Positions 16,073-26,982 of a DNA stretch of 64,000 nt are shown here, one piece after another; position 1 is the first letter of the stretch, and each line of letters begins with the position of its first letter. The DNA lies in assembly GCA_013314735.1 (NCBI GenBank), contig JABUFD010000003.1, positions 372,001 through 436,000 on the forward strand, given 5' to 3'. The translations under genes were made by a program, and so were the position numbers. This DNA is from Anaerolineae bacterium (GTDB lineage: Bacteria > Chloroflexota > Anaerolineae > Anaerolineales > Anaerolineaceae). The notes under the pieces were generated by a model. That model ran no database searches. It had not been told where the DNA came from and worked only from the letters and a program-made list of their open reading frames with translations.

Positions 16073-17020
16073 TTATCGCACCTGCACCTCGATCCGCCCG
16101 AACAGGGCGCGGATGCGCGCCAGGCGCTCCGCATCCAGGTAGGGCGGGTCGATCGCGCGCAGGTTGGACGCAATCCGTGCCGGGGTACGCATGCCCACGC
16201 AGCAGGTATCCACGGTTTGCGCTAGCACATAGCGCAAGCCCGCTTCGGGGATGCTGTAAGGCTGGAGAAAATCGAACAGGGTTTCCTCCATGTACGGTGC
16301 CTCTGCCGGCAGGTTTCCCACCGCAATGTGACGCCGCACACATTCCAGCGCCGCCTCCGCACTCACCAGTCCCGACTGTTTGGAGGCCTGGTTGAGCGGC
16401 ATCATCACCACCGTACCCACGTCGTGTTGCTGGCACAGCGGTAGCACGGTCTCCGCGGCTGTTTGCAGGAGGATATTGACGGTCAGCATCACCACATCAA
16501 ACGCGCCTGTGGGCACCGCCCGTTGCAGCACCTGGTGGGTGCCATCGCCTTCGGACAGTTCACTGATGCCGATAAAACGCACCTTACCCTGTTCGCGCAG
16601 TTTCAACATGGCTTCATAGCAGCCATCGTTCAGAAAACGCTCCAGCGTTGCCAGGCTGCGGATGCCGTGCCCGAGGAACACATCAATGCGATCCCGCCCC
16701 AGCCGCCGCAGGCTTTCCTCCGCCGAGGCAATCAGCGCCTGCGGGGTGCCGATATACTCCGCCCCCGGCAGGTAGCTGTCATAGGGGCAATACTTGGTTT
16801 CGACCAGCGCTTCGGGATGCCCACGCAGGGCTTCCCCCAGCACGCGTTCGCTGTCGCCGTTGTCATAACCGGTGGCGGTATCAAAAAAATTGATCCCCGC
16901 CGCCAACGCGGCATGCATCGTCTCAATTGCCTGCTGCGGGTTGTCGGTGTTGCCCCGCGCCGCGCCAAAACTGATCTCGGATACTTCCAGGTTGGTTCGT
17001 CCCAATCGTCGATAACGCAT
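16073..17020 (-). CDS. Aldo/keto reductase
   Basis: 315-residue NAD(P)H-dependent aldo/keto reductase with the complete catalytic tetrad: Asp47 (FFDTATGY), Tyr52, Lys76 (ETKY) and His118 (FLGHGI). The N-terminal RRLGRTNLEVSEISFGA is typical of the bacterial subgroup related to L-galactose dehydrogenase and ion-channel beta subunits. AGGAGG precedes the ATG. It is transcribed together with, and upstream of, the medium-chain dehydrogenase, suggesting sequential carbonyl/alcohol conversions on a carbohydrate (inference). No unusual residues. Confidence 0.87.
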   Translation of the reverse strand: MRYRRLGRTNLEVSEISFGAARGNTDNPQQAIETMHAALAAGINFFDTATGYDNGDSERVLGEALRGHPEALVETKYCPYDSYLPGAEYIGTPQALIASAEESLRRLGRDRIDVFLGHGIRSLATLERFLNDGCYEAMLKLREQGKVRFIGISELSEGDGTHQVLQRAVPTGAFDVVMLTVNILLQTAAETVLPLCQQHDVGTVVMMPLNQASKQSGLVSAEAALECVRRHIAVGNLPAEAPYMEETLFDFLQPYSIPEAGLRYVLAQTVDTCCVGMRTPARIASNLRAIDPPYLDAERLARIRALFGRIEVQVR

Positions 17021-17080
17021 GGCGCCTCCTGACTATGTTAAATGGATGGTGAATTCACGCTTAAGTCTAGCAGTGATTTA

Positions 17081-17191
17081 ACTCACCGCAAAGGCGCAAA
17101 GAGCGCATAAGAAAAGAAATGAAAAAATACCTGTAAACATCCTTGATCCGACATCTTTCTACTTCTCATTCTTAGCGTTCTTTGCGGTGAA
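17081..17191. repeat. Inverted copies of a TCACCGCAAAG-type repeat
   Basis: A copy on the plus strand (17083-17113, tcaccgcaaaggcgcaaag then agcgcataaga) faces a second copy read on the minus strand (17191 down to about 17155, ttcaccgcaaagaacgctaaga). About 60 nt of AT-rich sequence separate them. The right copy encodes the last residues of the methyltransferase and its stop. The composition differs from the surrounding DNA. Confidence 0.5.
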
Positions 17192-17891
17192 TTTTTTTAT
17201 TAGCATGCCACCACATCCCGGTGCATTCCGGCAGGATCACGCCTTCGCCCGTTGCCCGGCAGGCGGAAAGCATTTCCTGCCCGAAGAAGAACGGCACCAG
17301 TTCCTCCGCCTCCGCCATCGAGGCAAAGCGGTAATCGGTGCGGAACCAGGTGAAGACAAAACCTTCGGCTTCCAGCAAGCGGTAATACGCCAGCAGCTTT
17401 TCCGGCGGCTGCGGGGTTTCCACGCCGGTGCCCATCGTTTCGATGATCACGATCGTCCCGTCCGGCCGCAGGATGCGCCGCATTTCCGCCAGGGCTTTGC
17501 GCACTTCGCCCTGCCAGTCCGCTTCCGCCCAATCCACCAGGTAGCAGATGCTCCAGCCGGAGATCGCCAGGTCGGCGCTGGCATCTGCCACGGGCAAGAC
17601 ACGGTGATCAGCCGTCTGCGCCTGCCAATTCCCCAGGCCCAACGCCTGTAATTTTTCTATCGCCACCGCCAGCATCGCCGCGGAGGCATCAAAAATGCGG
17701 ATCGAGTGTGCCAGGGGCGCCAGCAGCGTTGTCAGCCGCCCGGTTCCCGCACCCAGTTCCACCACATCCAGTCCGGCGGGATCGATGATTTCCCGGATTG
17801 CGTGAAGAATATTGCCATCGACATCCTCCCGCATCACCATGCGGTCATAACGTTCGGCTTCCTGTTGGTAAATGGTTTGATGGTCGGGCAT
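17172..17891 (-). CDS. Class I SAM-dependent methyltransferase
   Basis: 239-residue methyltransferase. Motif I is VELGAGTGRL (about 43-52), motif II includes IRIFDAS, and a post-II acidic region reads DASADLAISGW; the Rossmann core is complete and followed by a variable C-terminal half for substrate binding. The chosen ATG at 17891 has GGAG 8 nt upstream; the reading frame runs 51 codons further but through intergenic DNA. The last residues (HRKER) are encoded by an inverted repeat and may be recent. Target unknown. Divergent from gmd, with 177 nt in between. Confidence 0.8.
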   Translation of the reverse strand: MPDHQTIYQQEAERYDRMVMREDVDGNILHAIREIIDPAGLDVVELGAGTGRLTTLLAPLAHSIRIFDASAAMLAVAIEKLQALGLGNWQAQTADHRVLPVADASADLAISGWSICYLVDWAEADWQGEVRKALAEMRRILRPDGTIVIIETMGTGVETPQPPEKLLAYYRLLEAEGFVFTWFRTDYRFASMAEAEELVPFFFGQEMLSACRATGEGVILPECTGMWWHANKKIHRKER

Positions 17892-18068
17892 GGCGGTTTC
17901 TCCGGGAACTGATGGGTTGGTACTGATTGTAACGTGAATCGACGGGCGGAAGAAGGCTCCTTTTTCCCTGCATTCTCCCCCGATTCCGCCATTTTCCATT
18001 AAAATACACACGGGATGGTATGAAATGAAAATTTCGAAAACCAATTTACGAAATGGAGCGAAACCAGC

Positions 18069-20107
<2,039 letters not shown>

Positions 20108-20111
20108 CGCC

Positions 20112-20540
20112 ATGCCGCTCATTGTCACCCCCGGTTTTTCCTTCAACGGCGATTGCGCGGAAGCCATCCGCCTGTATCAGCGCGCCTTCGGGGCCGAAGT
20201 GACGGTGCTGCTGCATTATGCCGATGCCAACCCCGCGGACTGGGACCGCCCGATGGATGAGCGCGAGCGGAACATGGTCTACCACGCCGAAATGATGGTC
20301 GGCGGGCAGCGCGTGATGCTCTCGGACGAGATCGAGGGCGGCATCCAGCCCGGCAATGCGCTCGGGTTGGTGGTCACTTTCGAGGATAAGGAATCCGTCC
20401 AGCGCGCCTACGCCGTCCTGGCGGAGGAAGGCACGCCCGTCATTCCGCCGCGCGCCACCACCTACAGCTCCTGCATCGGCAGGGTGCGGGACAAATTCGG
20501 TTTCACCTGGGGGCTGATGACGGAGCAGACCGAGGGGTAA
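20112..20540 (+). CDS. VOC-superfamily (PhnB-like) protein
   Basis: 142-residue protein of the glyoxalase/bleomycin-resistance/dioxygenase fold in its PhnB-like form: PGFSFNGDCAEAIRLYQRAFGAEVT at the start in two parts, an acidic middle, and VRDKFGFTWGLM at the end. It is only 4 nt downstream of fcl and therefore probably in the gmd-fcl transcript, but PhnB-like proteins have no established link to fucose metabolism. Function is unknown. Confidence 0.8.
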   Translation: MPLIVTPGFSFNGDCAEAIRLYQRAFGAEVTVLLHYADANPADWDRPMDERERNMVYHAEMMVGGQRVMLSDEIEGGIQPGNALGLVVTFEDKESVQRAYAVLAEEGTPVIPPRATTYSSCIGRVRDKFGFTWGLMTEQTEG

Positions 20541-20574
20541 CCACGGAATATGCCAACGCGGCACTCCCGAACCT

Positions 20575-20637
20575 CCATCCCGGAAGCGGGAACTGACGTA
20601 TCTTTTCCTGATTAATCACAACCCGCTTCCGGGATGG
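20575..20637. repeat. Inverted repeat, 16 bp perfect arms
   Basis: Arms 20575-20590 (ccatcccggaagcggg) and 20622-20637 are exact reverse complements with a 31-base AT-richer loop. It lies 35 nt after the VOC stop. There is no T-run after the right arm, so it may be a hairpin protecting the mRNA end or a factor-dependent terminator rather than a classic intrinsic terminator. The rest of the 278 nt gap holds the promoter at 20743-20771. Confidence 0.5.
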
Positions 20638-20742
20638 GATGGCGAAAGTGACGGTAAAAAGGTCGATTGGAACAAAAAAGCCAGGCAACGGTGATGAACG
20701 TTAATCAACATAGATGCCACACGCCCGAAGCTCTTCATTCGT

Positions 20743-20771
20743 TTGACTCCCCCACCCGCCGGCTCTATAAT
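20743..20771 (+). promoter_or_regulatory. Strong sigma-70-type promoter of the GH1 gene
   Basis: TTGACT (20743-20748), 17 nt spacer, TATAAT (20766-20771). Transcription would start near 20778, about 40 nt before the ATG, and CAGGAG provides the ribosome site. The best consensus promoter in the window. Confidence 0.8.
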
Positions 20772-20818
20772 GATACCGTATCGCTGGCATTCACCATTAT
20801 TCACCCAGGAGCACCCCC

Positions 20819-22177
20819 ATGACCTACCCCCAATTCCCGCCCGGATTTTTGTTTGGCACCGCCACCGCCGCCTACCAGGTGGAAGGCGGCTGGAACGCCG
20901 ACGGCAAAGGGCCCTCCACCTGGGATGTGTTCAGCCACAAACCCGGCAAGATTCGCAACAACAGCACCGGCGATATCGCCTGTAACACTTACCACGACTT
21001 CCAGACCGATATCGACCTGATGGCGCAGCTCGGGTTGAACGCCTACCGCTTCTCGATCGCCTGGTCGCGCGTGCTGCCGGAAGGCAAAGGGAAGGTCAAC
21101 CCCGCCGGGCTGGATTATTACCAGCGCCTGGTGGATGCCTTGCTGGAAAAAGGCATCGCCCCCTTCATCACCCTCTTCCACTGGGATACCCCGCAGGCGC
21201 TGTTCGCGCAGTACCGCGGCTTTGCCGGGCGGGAAACCGCTTATCATTTTGCTGATTACGCCGAACTGGTGGTGAAAGCCCTCGGCGACCGCGCCAAAAA
21301 CTGGATCACGCTCAACGAACCGTGGGAGCATGCCATGTTCGGGCATTTCCTCGGCGAACACGCCCCCGGCATCCGCAACCCGTTCACCTATTTCAAAGTG
21401 GCGCACCACGAACTGCTGGGTCACGGCCTCGCCGTACAGCGCATCCGCGGGCTGCACCCTGATCTCAACATCGGCATCACCCTCAGCCAGTTCCCGGTCT
21501 ATCCGCGCGAGGAACACCCCAACCGCAACGCCCTGGAAGCCGCGGAGTTCGCCGACCTGTTCGTGAACCGCTTTTACCTCGACGGCGTCTTCAAGGGTTC
21601 CTACCCTGAAAAACTGTGGCAGCGCATGTGGTTGTTCAAGCCCCGCATCCTGCCCGGCGACCTGGAAACGATCCACCAGCCGATCGATTTTCTCGGCATC
21701 AATTACTACTCCCCGATGTATTCCGAATACCTGTGGTACCTGCCTTTCTTCCGCGCCTGGATTGACCGCAGTATGCCCAAACACGCCTACGACCCCGTTC
21801 TCGGCGAACGCGGCAAACCGGAAGGCTTCCGTGTGCTGGCCAAGCGCTACCGCGAGGAATACGGCGACCCGGTGCTGTACATCACCGAAAACGGCTGCGG
21901 CGCGGAAGAAACGGTGGATGAAAACGGTGTGCACGACCCGCAACGCATCCTCTACCTGCAGGAATACCTCAAAGCCCTGCGCATGGCGATCGATGACGGC
22001 TCCGACATCCGCGGCTATTTTTACTGGACCCTGATCGACAATTTTGAATGGAACTCCGGCTACACCTGCCCGATGGGCATCCTCCGCGTGGACCACAACG
22101 ATCCGTCCCGCAGGCGCACGGTCAAAGACAGCGGCTACTGGTACCGCGATTTGATCCAGGCGCAGCGGGTGTTATAA
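20819..22177 (+). CDS. Beta-glucosidase, glycoside hydrolase family 1
   Basis: 452-residue retaining beta-glycosidase with a single TIM barrel. FLFGTATAAYQVEGG at the N-terminus is the GH1 signature. Acid/base Glu167 lies in TLNEPW and nucleophile Glu357 in ITENG; DNFEWNSGY near the C-terminus forms the aglycone site. No signal peptide, so it probably acts on imported disaccharides. Size is normal. The 3' end contains the promoter of the following acetyltransferase gene, which starts 7 nt after the stop. Confidence 0.95.
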   Translation: MTYPQFPPGFLFGTATAAYQVEGGWNADGKGPSTWDVFSHKPGKIRNNSTGDIACNTYHDFQTDIDLMAQLGLNAYRFSIAWSRVLPEGKGKVNPAGLDYYQRLVDALLEKGIAPFITLFHWDTPQALFAQYRGFAGRETAYHFADYAELVVKALGDRAKNWITLNEPWEHAMFGHFLGEHAPGIRNPFTYFKVAHHELLGHGLAVQRIRGLHPDLNIGITLSQFPVYPREEHPNRNALEAAEFADLFVNRFYLDGVFKGSYPEKLWQRMWLFKPRILPGDLETIHQPIDFLGINYYSPMYSEYLWYLPFFRAWIDRSMPKHAYDPVLGERGKPEGFRVLAKRYREEYGDPVLYITENGCGAEETVDENGVHDPQRILYLQEYLKALRMAIDDGSDIRGYFYWTLIDNFEWNSGYTCPMGILRVDHNDPSRRRTVKDSGYWYRDLIQAQRVL

Positions 22178-22178
22178 T
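22151..22178 (+). promoter_or_regulatory. Internal promoter giving a leaderless acetyltransferase mRNA
   Basis: TTGATC (22151-22156), 16 nt spacer, TATAAT (22173-22178), then 6 bases to the ATG at 22185. It lies inside the 3' end of the GH1 gene. No Shine-Dalgarno precedes the ATG. Confidence 0.6.
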
Positions 22179-22184
22179 CTCCGC

Positions 22185-22775
22185 ATGGACCCAACCAGCC
22201 TGCACATCCCCGAACAGATCGAAACCGAACGCCTGCTCCTGCGCTGCTATACCCCGCAGGATGCGGCGATGTATCTCACCGCCGGGCTGCGCAACCGCGA
22301 TCACCTGGAACGCTACGAACGCCACAATTCCCTCCGCACCATCAATACCATGGCGGAAAGTGAGAACCTGCTGCAGGCCTACCGCAGCGCCTGGGACAAG
22401 CGCGAATACTTCATGCTCGGTGCGTTTGAAAAAACCAGCGGTGACTTTGTGGCGCAGATCTACATCGGCGTACCCCAATGGAACCTGCCGGAGTGCGAGA
22501 TCGGCTACATCGCGGATGTGGACCACCAGGGCAAGGGCTATGTCAGCGAGGGCGTGCGTGCCGCACTGGACTTTTGTTTCACCCACCTCAAAGCGCACCG
22601 GGTCCGGCTGGAATGCGATGACAGTAATACCGCCAGCGCCCGTGTGGCACAGCGCTGCGGCTTCCGCCAGGAAGGCCACCTGCGGGAAAACCAGCGTCAA
22701 CCCGACGGCACGATTACCGGCACACTCCTGTTCGGCCTGTTAAAAGCGGAATGGGAACAAGATCACCAACCCTGA
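22185..22775 (+). CDS. GNAT acetyltransferase, RimJ/RimL type
   Basis: 196-residue GNAT of the Acetyltransf_3 group. IETERLLLRCYTPQDA opens the fold, ECEIGYIADVDHQGKGYVSEG (in part) is the acetyl-CoA-binding region with the QGKGYV pyrophosphate loop, and NTASARVAQRCGFRQEG is the typical C-terminal helix-strand. Members acetylate protein N-termini, ribosomal proteins or small molecules; substrate is open. It has its own promoter and appears leaderless. Confidence 0.87.
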   Translation: MDPTSLHIPEQIETERLLLRCYTPQDAAMYLTAGLRNRDHLERYERHNSLRTINTMAESENLLQAYRSAWDKREYFMLGAFEKTSGDFVAQIYIGVPQWNLPECEIGYIADVDHQGKGYVSEGVRAALDFCFTHLKAHRVRLECDDSNTASARVAQRCGFRQEGHLRENQRQPDGTITGTLLFGLLKAEWEQDHQP

Positions 22776-22832
22776 CAAACCCATAAACCGTACTGAGTAC
22801 CCGTCAGAGAATGGCAGCGCTCCATCTGCCTA

Positions 22833-22841
22833 TGCTATAAT
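22833..22841 (+). promoter_or_regulatory. Extended -10 of secA
   Basis: TGCTATAAT is a perfect extended -10 (TGnTATAAT). No good -35 is visible, as is usual for extended -10 promoters. The leader is about 70 nt and contains GGAAGGAAAG before the secA ATG. Confidence 0.55.
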
Positions 22842-22919
22842 CGTTAGCGACAAAACGACACATCCCCATCGAAGCCGCGCCTGCCCGGGCGTGCCGGTGA
22901 ATGGAAGGAAAGCACATCC

Positions 22920-25900
22920 ATGTTTAAAAAATTATCCAAAGTCCTCTTTGGCGACCCGGTTGAAAAAGAGATCAATGAACTGGCGGCGGTTGCCGACCAG
23001 GTGAACGCCCTCGAAAGCGAATACGAAGCCCTCAGCGATGACGCCCTGCGCGCCAAAACCGACCAGTTCAAGGCGCGCCTCGCCAACGGCGAAACCCTCA
23101 ACAGCTTGCTGGTGGAAGCCTTCGCCGCCGTGCGCGAGGCCTCCAAGCGCAGCATCGGCCTGCGCCATTATGATATCCAGCTCATCGGCGGCCAGGCGCT
23201 GCACCACGGCAAGATCATCGAGATGCGTACCGGCGAAGGAAAAACCCTCGTCGCCACCCTGCCGATCTACCTCAATGCCCTCACCGGCAAAGGCGTGCAC
23301 CTGATCACGGTTAATGATTTCCTCGCCCGCACCCAGGCACGCCTGATGGCGCAGGTTTACCACCGCCTGGGAATGAGCATCGGCGTTTTGCAGATGGCCT
23401 CCCGCACCGAAAACGGCAATATGGCCTTCCTGGTCGACCTCAGCAAAACCTCCAGCCAGGAAGACCAGCACCAGCTGGTGATGGTGCCGCGCAAAAAGGC
23501 ATACGCTGCCGACATCACCTACGGCACCAACGCCGAATTTGGTTTTGATTACCTGCGCGATAACCTTGCCATGTCGCTGGACGCGCGCGTGCAGCGCGGG
23601 CACCACTTTGCCATCATCGACGAAATCGACAATGTTCTGATCGATGAAGCCCGTACCCCCTTGATCATCTCCGGTCCCTCGCAGCAGGGCACCGAGTACT
23701 ACACCGAAGTTGCCGCCGCGGTACGCGCCCTCAACCCCGAAGATTACGAGATCAGCGAACGCGACCGCAACGTGACCCTGACCGAGATCGGTGAGGCGCA
23801 CGTGGAAGAACTCCTCAACCAGACCCTCGGCGACCCCGAGCGGCCGGAGGACATCACCCCCGAACAGGCGCGCCTGCTGGGCTTCCTTGAACAGGCATTG
23901 AAAGCGCAATTCCTCTTCAAGCGCAACAAGGATTACCTGGTGCAGGGCGGCAAAGTCATCATCGTGGATGAATTCACCGGGCGCCTGATGCCCGGACGGC
24001 GCTGGTCGCAGGGGCTGCACCAGGCGGTGGAAGCCAAGGAAGGCGTGCAGGTGGAGCCGGAAAGCGTCACCTACGCCACCATCACCCTCCAGAACTACTT
24101 CCGCATGTATGAAAAACTATGCGGTATGACCGGTACCGCGGTTACCGAGGAAGAGGAATTCGACAACATCTACAAGCTGCGCGTGCTGCCGCTGCCCTCC
24201 AACCTCGAATATGAAGCCAAAAAAGCCAATTCCGAACTGGAGATGATCCAGGCCCGGGATGAATCCGGCTACAAGTACACCTACTACGCCCGCAAGGACG
24301 ATCCGGAAAAGAAAGCCGTTTACTTCAAGCGCAAGGACTATCCCGATATCGTCTACCGTTCCGAGGAAGCCAAGCTGCGCGCCAGCATCCAGGAGATCAT
24401 CAGCCTGCATGTGGTGGGGCGGCCGATCCTGGTCGGTACCGCATCGGTGGAACATTCCGACCGGCTGGCGGTGCTGCTGCGGGCGGAATACATCAGCAAG
24501 CTGTGCCAGATCCTGCTCATCCGCCAGGCATGGATGGATGCCAACAACACCACCATGATTGACCGGATTGTGCCGGAACTGGAACCGTTCAACCGCCCGC
24601 TGGGTGAAATCCAACCGCGTGAACTGCGCGAGATGTCGCGTTCGTACAACATCGCCAACAACCCGGCAGAGGAAAGCAACCTCACCCGCCTGCTGGCGAT
24701 CCTCGGCCTGCAGGAGAGCGACCGCGAGCGTCTGCGCGGGGTGCTGCTGGGGGGCGTACCCAACCAGGTGCTTAACGCCCGCAAGCACGACCAGGAAGGC
24801 CTGATCATCGCCCGCGCCGGCGCGTTCGGCATGGTCACCATCGCCACCAACATGGCCGGCCGTGGTGTCGATATCAAACTCGGCGGGGAAATCCCCGAAA
24901 ATGTGCATGCCGATGTGGTGCGCCTGCTGCGCAAGCACGGCGTGGACAATGTCTATGACCTGACCCATGATCAGATGCGCGACCTGCTGCGCCAGATGCC
25001 CCCGGAAGATTTCGGTATCTACCAAGAATCGGCGCAATTCTTCCTCGAATCGATGGAAGGTGATGAGCGTGTGCGTGAGCTGGGCGGACTGCACGTGATC
25101 GGCTCGGAACGCCACGAAGCGCGCCGCATCGACAACCAGCTGCGCGGCCGTTCCGCCCGTCAGGGTGATCCCGGTTCCTCGCGCTTCTACCTCTCCCTCG
25201 AAGATGACCTGATGCGCATCTTCGGCGGCGCCCAGGCGGAAGCCGTCTTTGCCCGCATGAAAGTCGACGAGAACGTCCCGATCGAAGTCGGGCTGATCGG
25301 ACGCCTGGTGGAGCAGTCGCAGGAACGCGTGGAAGGCGCCAACTTTGACACCCGCAAGCACCTGCTGGAATACGATGATGTGCTCAACGCCCAACGCCAG
25401 CGCATCTACGACCAGCGCGACCGCGTATTCCACAAAGACGACCTGACCGAGGATGTCAACAGCATGCTGCGCACCGAACTCGAACAGCGTGTGCCGCGCG
25501 CCCTCGATGATGACGAAGGCCCCTGGCGCCTGCTTTCCTTCCTGGGACAGGTGCAGCCCACCATGGCATTTGAAGAATTCTATTACCCCTCCTTCGGCCT
25601 CAGCCTGCTGATGGAAGACATCGAAAAAGCCCTGCAGCGTGAGGGATGCAATTTTGCCACCCTCAAGCGCGAATTGATGAAGATCGCTGAAGGCACCCTT
25701 GCCGCCGAACAGGACCACCTGGCGCGCGGGTTGGAACAACTGGTTACAGAAACCAACACCCGCCACCAGTCCCAGCTGGCGGAACGGCTGGAAAGCCTGG
25801 AGCATTTCTTTGACACCATCAACGACCGCGAGGATGCCGACACCATCTCGACCGTCCAGTTGGCGGAAGAACTGCAGGAGGTGCTGCGCATGCCGCTGCG

Positions 25901-26954
25901 CCTCAGCAACAGCCAGGTGCAAAAGATCAAGAGCGATCCCGAAGGCATCCAGGAAGAACTGGAACAGCAACTGGAGAGCTACCTGGGCAACATCAGCCTG
26001 CGGCGCGTCGCGGGTGCCATCGCCCGGCGGTTGGAGGAGAACTTTGACACCACCCCCGACCTGAGTAAGACCTCGTTCCAGGAGGCGCTGGAAAGCATGC
26101 ATACCGCGGCGCTGGAGCAATACAACCAGCGCACCGCCCGCCTGCTGGGTGAGAATGGCGCCATCGCGCGCGATATCGAAACCCTGTTCAGCCGCCTGGC
26201 CGATGACTCCTACACCCGCGCCGGCATCATCCAGTACCTCAACACCATGTCCACCGGCCAGCGCCAGGTGTTTGACAGCCAGAGCCACCGCCGCGGCACC
26301 ACCGCGTATACCCGCATGCATTACCCGCACCTCAGCGCCCGCAAGATTGCGGACAGCCAGGCGGGGGAACTCACCGCGCGCGTGCTGGGCCATTTGCAGG
26401 GCGCGATTGAACAGCAGCAAATGATCTGGGGACGGATCGAATGGCGCGCCTTCGTGCAGGGCGGCGCCACGATCGAGCAATTTGACCGCTACCGCAAAGC
26501 GAAACTGATCGAGGCTTTCGGGCAGGAATGGTTCGACGGCCGCCGGGAGTGGATCGCGGCGGACTTTCCGGAAGATGACACACGCCAGATGGAAGCCTTT
26601 TTAGGGCATTACCTGGTCAACGAAGTCTACCGCCGCCTGCTGCTGCGGGTGATCTCGGACGAATGGGTTGAATACCTGACCAAGATGGAAGCCCTGCGGG
26701 TTTCGGTGGCCATGGAAAGCTATGCGCAGCGCAACCCGCTGGTGGTCTATAAGAGCGAGGCCAGCGATAACTACCGCACGCTCCTCAGCGACATCCGCAT
26801 GCGCGTGATCAGCGGCATGTTCACCATACGCCCCAGCCGCGAAGTCGCCGCCACGGTGGCGCGTCCCGCAGTGCAAAGCGGCGGTACGACTACTGCTGCC
26901 CCGGCGAACACCCCGGCCGCCGGCAATGCCAAACGCAAGCGCAAACGCCATTGA
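22920..26954 (+). CDS. secA: Preprotein translocase ATPase SecA, oversized
   Basis: 1344-residue SecA motor; bacterial SecA is usually 800-950. NBF1 is intact with TGEGKT (104-109), DEID (234-237) and DEARTPLIISG (242-252), and the preprotein-binding region with GMTGTA follows (402-407). In NBF2 the expected short step from the strand VGTASVEHSD to VPNQVLNARKHDQE is stretched by roughly 85 residues (about 525-610). IATNMAGRGVDIKLGG and QLRGRSARQGDPGSSRFYLSLEDDL are normal. After the helical scaffold starts (LLEYDDVLNAQRQRIYDQR, about 815-833) some 400 residues, largely predicted coiled-coil, precede the scaffold's second half (LLLRVISDEWVEYLTKMEALR, about 1240-1260), where about 130 are usual. 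There is no Cys-rich SEC-C tail; the protein ends in a basic KRKRKRH. Confidence 0.95.
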   Translation: MFKKLSKVLFGDPVEKEINELAAVADQVNALESEYEALSDDALRAKTDQFKARLANGETLNSLLVEAFAAVREASKRSIGLRHYDIQLIGGQALHHGKIIEMRTGEGKTLVATLPIYLNALTGKGVHLITVNDFLARTQARLMAQVYHRLGMSIGVLQMASRTENGNMAFLVDLSKTSSQEDQHQLVMVPRKKAYAADITYGTNAEFGFDYLRDNLAMSLDARVQRGHHFAIIDEIDNVLIDEARTPLIISGPSQQGTEYYTEVAAAVRALNPEDYEISERDRNVTLTEIGEAHVEELLNQTLGDPERPEDITPEQARLLGFLEQALKAQFLFKRNKDYLVQGGKVIIVDEFTGRLMPGRRWSQGLHQAVEAKEGVQVEPESVTYATITLQNYFRMYEKLCGMTGTAVTEEEEFDNIYKLRVLPLPSNLEYEAKKANSELEMIQARDESGYKYTYYARKDDPEKKAVYFKRKDYPDIVYRSEEAKLRASIQEIISLHVVGRPILVGTASVEHSDRLAVLLRAEYISKLCQILLIRQAWMDANNTTMIDRIVPELEPFNRPLGEIQPRELREMSRSYNIANNPAEESNLTRLLAILGLQESDRERLRGVLLGGVPNQVLNARKHDQEGLIIARAGAFGMVTIATNMAGRGVDIKLGGEIPENVHADVVRLLRKHGVDNVYDLTHDQMRDLLRQMPPEDFGIYQESAQFFLESMEGDERVRELGGLHVIGSERHEARRIDNQLRGRSARQGDPGSSRFYLSLEDDLMRIFGGAQAEAVFARMKVDENVPIEVGLIGRLVEQSQERVEGANFDTRKHLLEYDDVLNAQRQRIYDQRDRVFHKDDLTEDVNSMLRTELEQRVPRALDDDEGPWRLLSFLGQVQPTMAFEEFYYPSFGLSLLMEDIEKALQREGCNFATLKRELMKIAEGTLAAEQDHLARGLEQLVTETNTRHQSQLAERLESLEHFFDTINDREDADTISTVQLAEELQEVLRMPLRLSNSQVQKIKSDPEGIQEELEQQLESYLGNISLRRVAGAIARRLEENFDTTPDLSKTSFQEALESMHTAALEQYNQRTARLLGENGAIARDIETLFSRLADDSYTRAGIIQYLNTMSTGQRQVFDSQSHRRGTTAYTRMHYPHLSARKIADSQAGELTARVLGHLQGAIEQQQMIWGRIEWRAFVQGGATIEQFDRYRKAKLIEAFGQEWFDGRREWIAADFPEDDTRQMEAFLGHYLVNEVYRRLLLRVISDEWVEYLTKMEALRVSVAMESYAQRNPLVVYKSEASDNYRTLLSDIRMRVISGMFTIRPSREVAATVARPAVQSGGTTTAAPANTPAAGNAKRKRKRH

Positions 26955-26982
26955 TCTTTCGCCCGGCAAAGGGAGGCTTGTG

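Noticed and set aside
20801-22096. Long open frame antisense to the GH1 gene
   Set aside because: Shadow of the beta-glucosidase; the real gene has catalytic Glu residues, promoter and ribosome site.
24117-26480. 787-codon open frame on the strand opposite secA
   Set aside because: It lies wholly within the well-supported secA coding sequence in a frame that stays open because of the GC-rich, C-ending codons; its His/Gln/Val-rich product has no recognisable domain.
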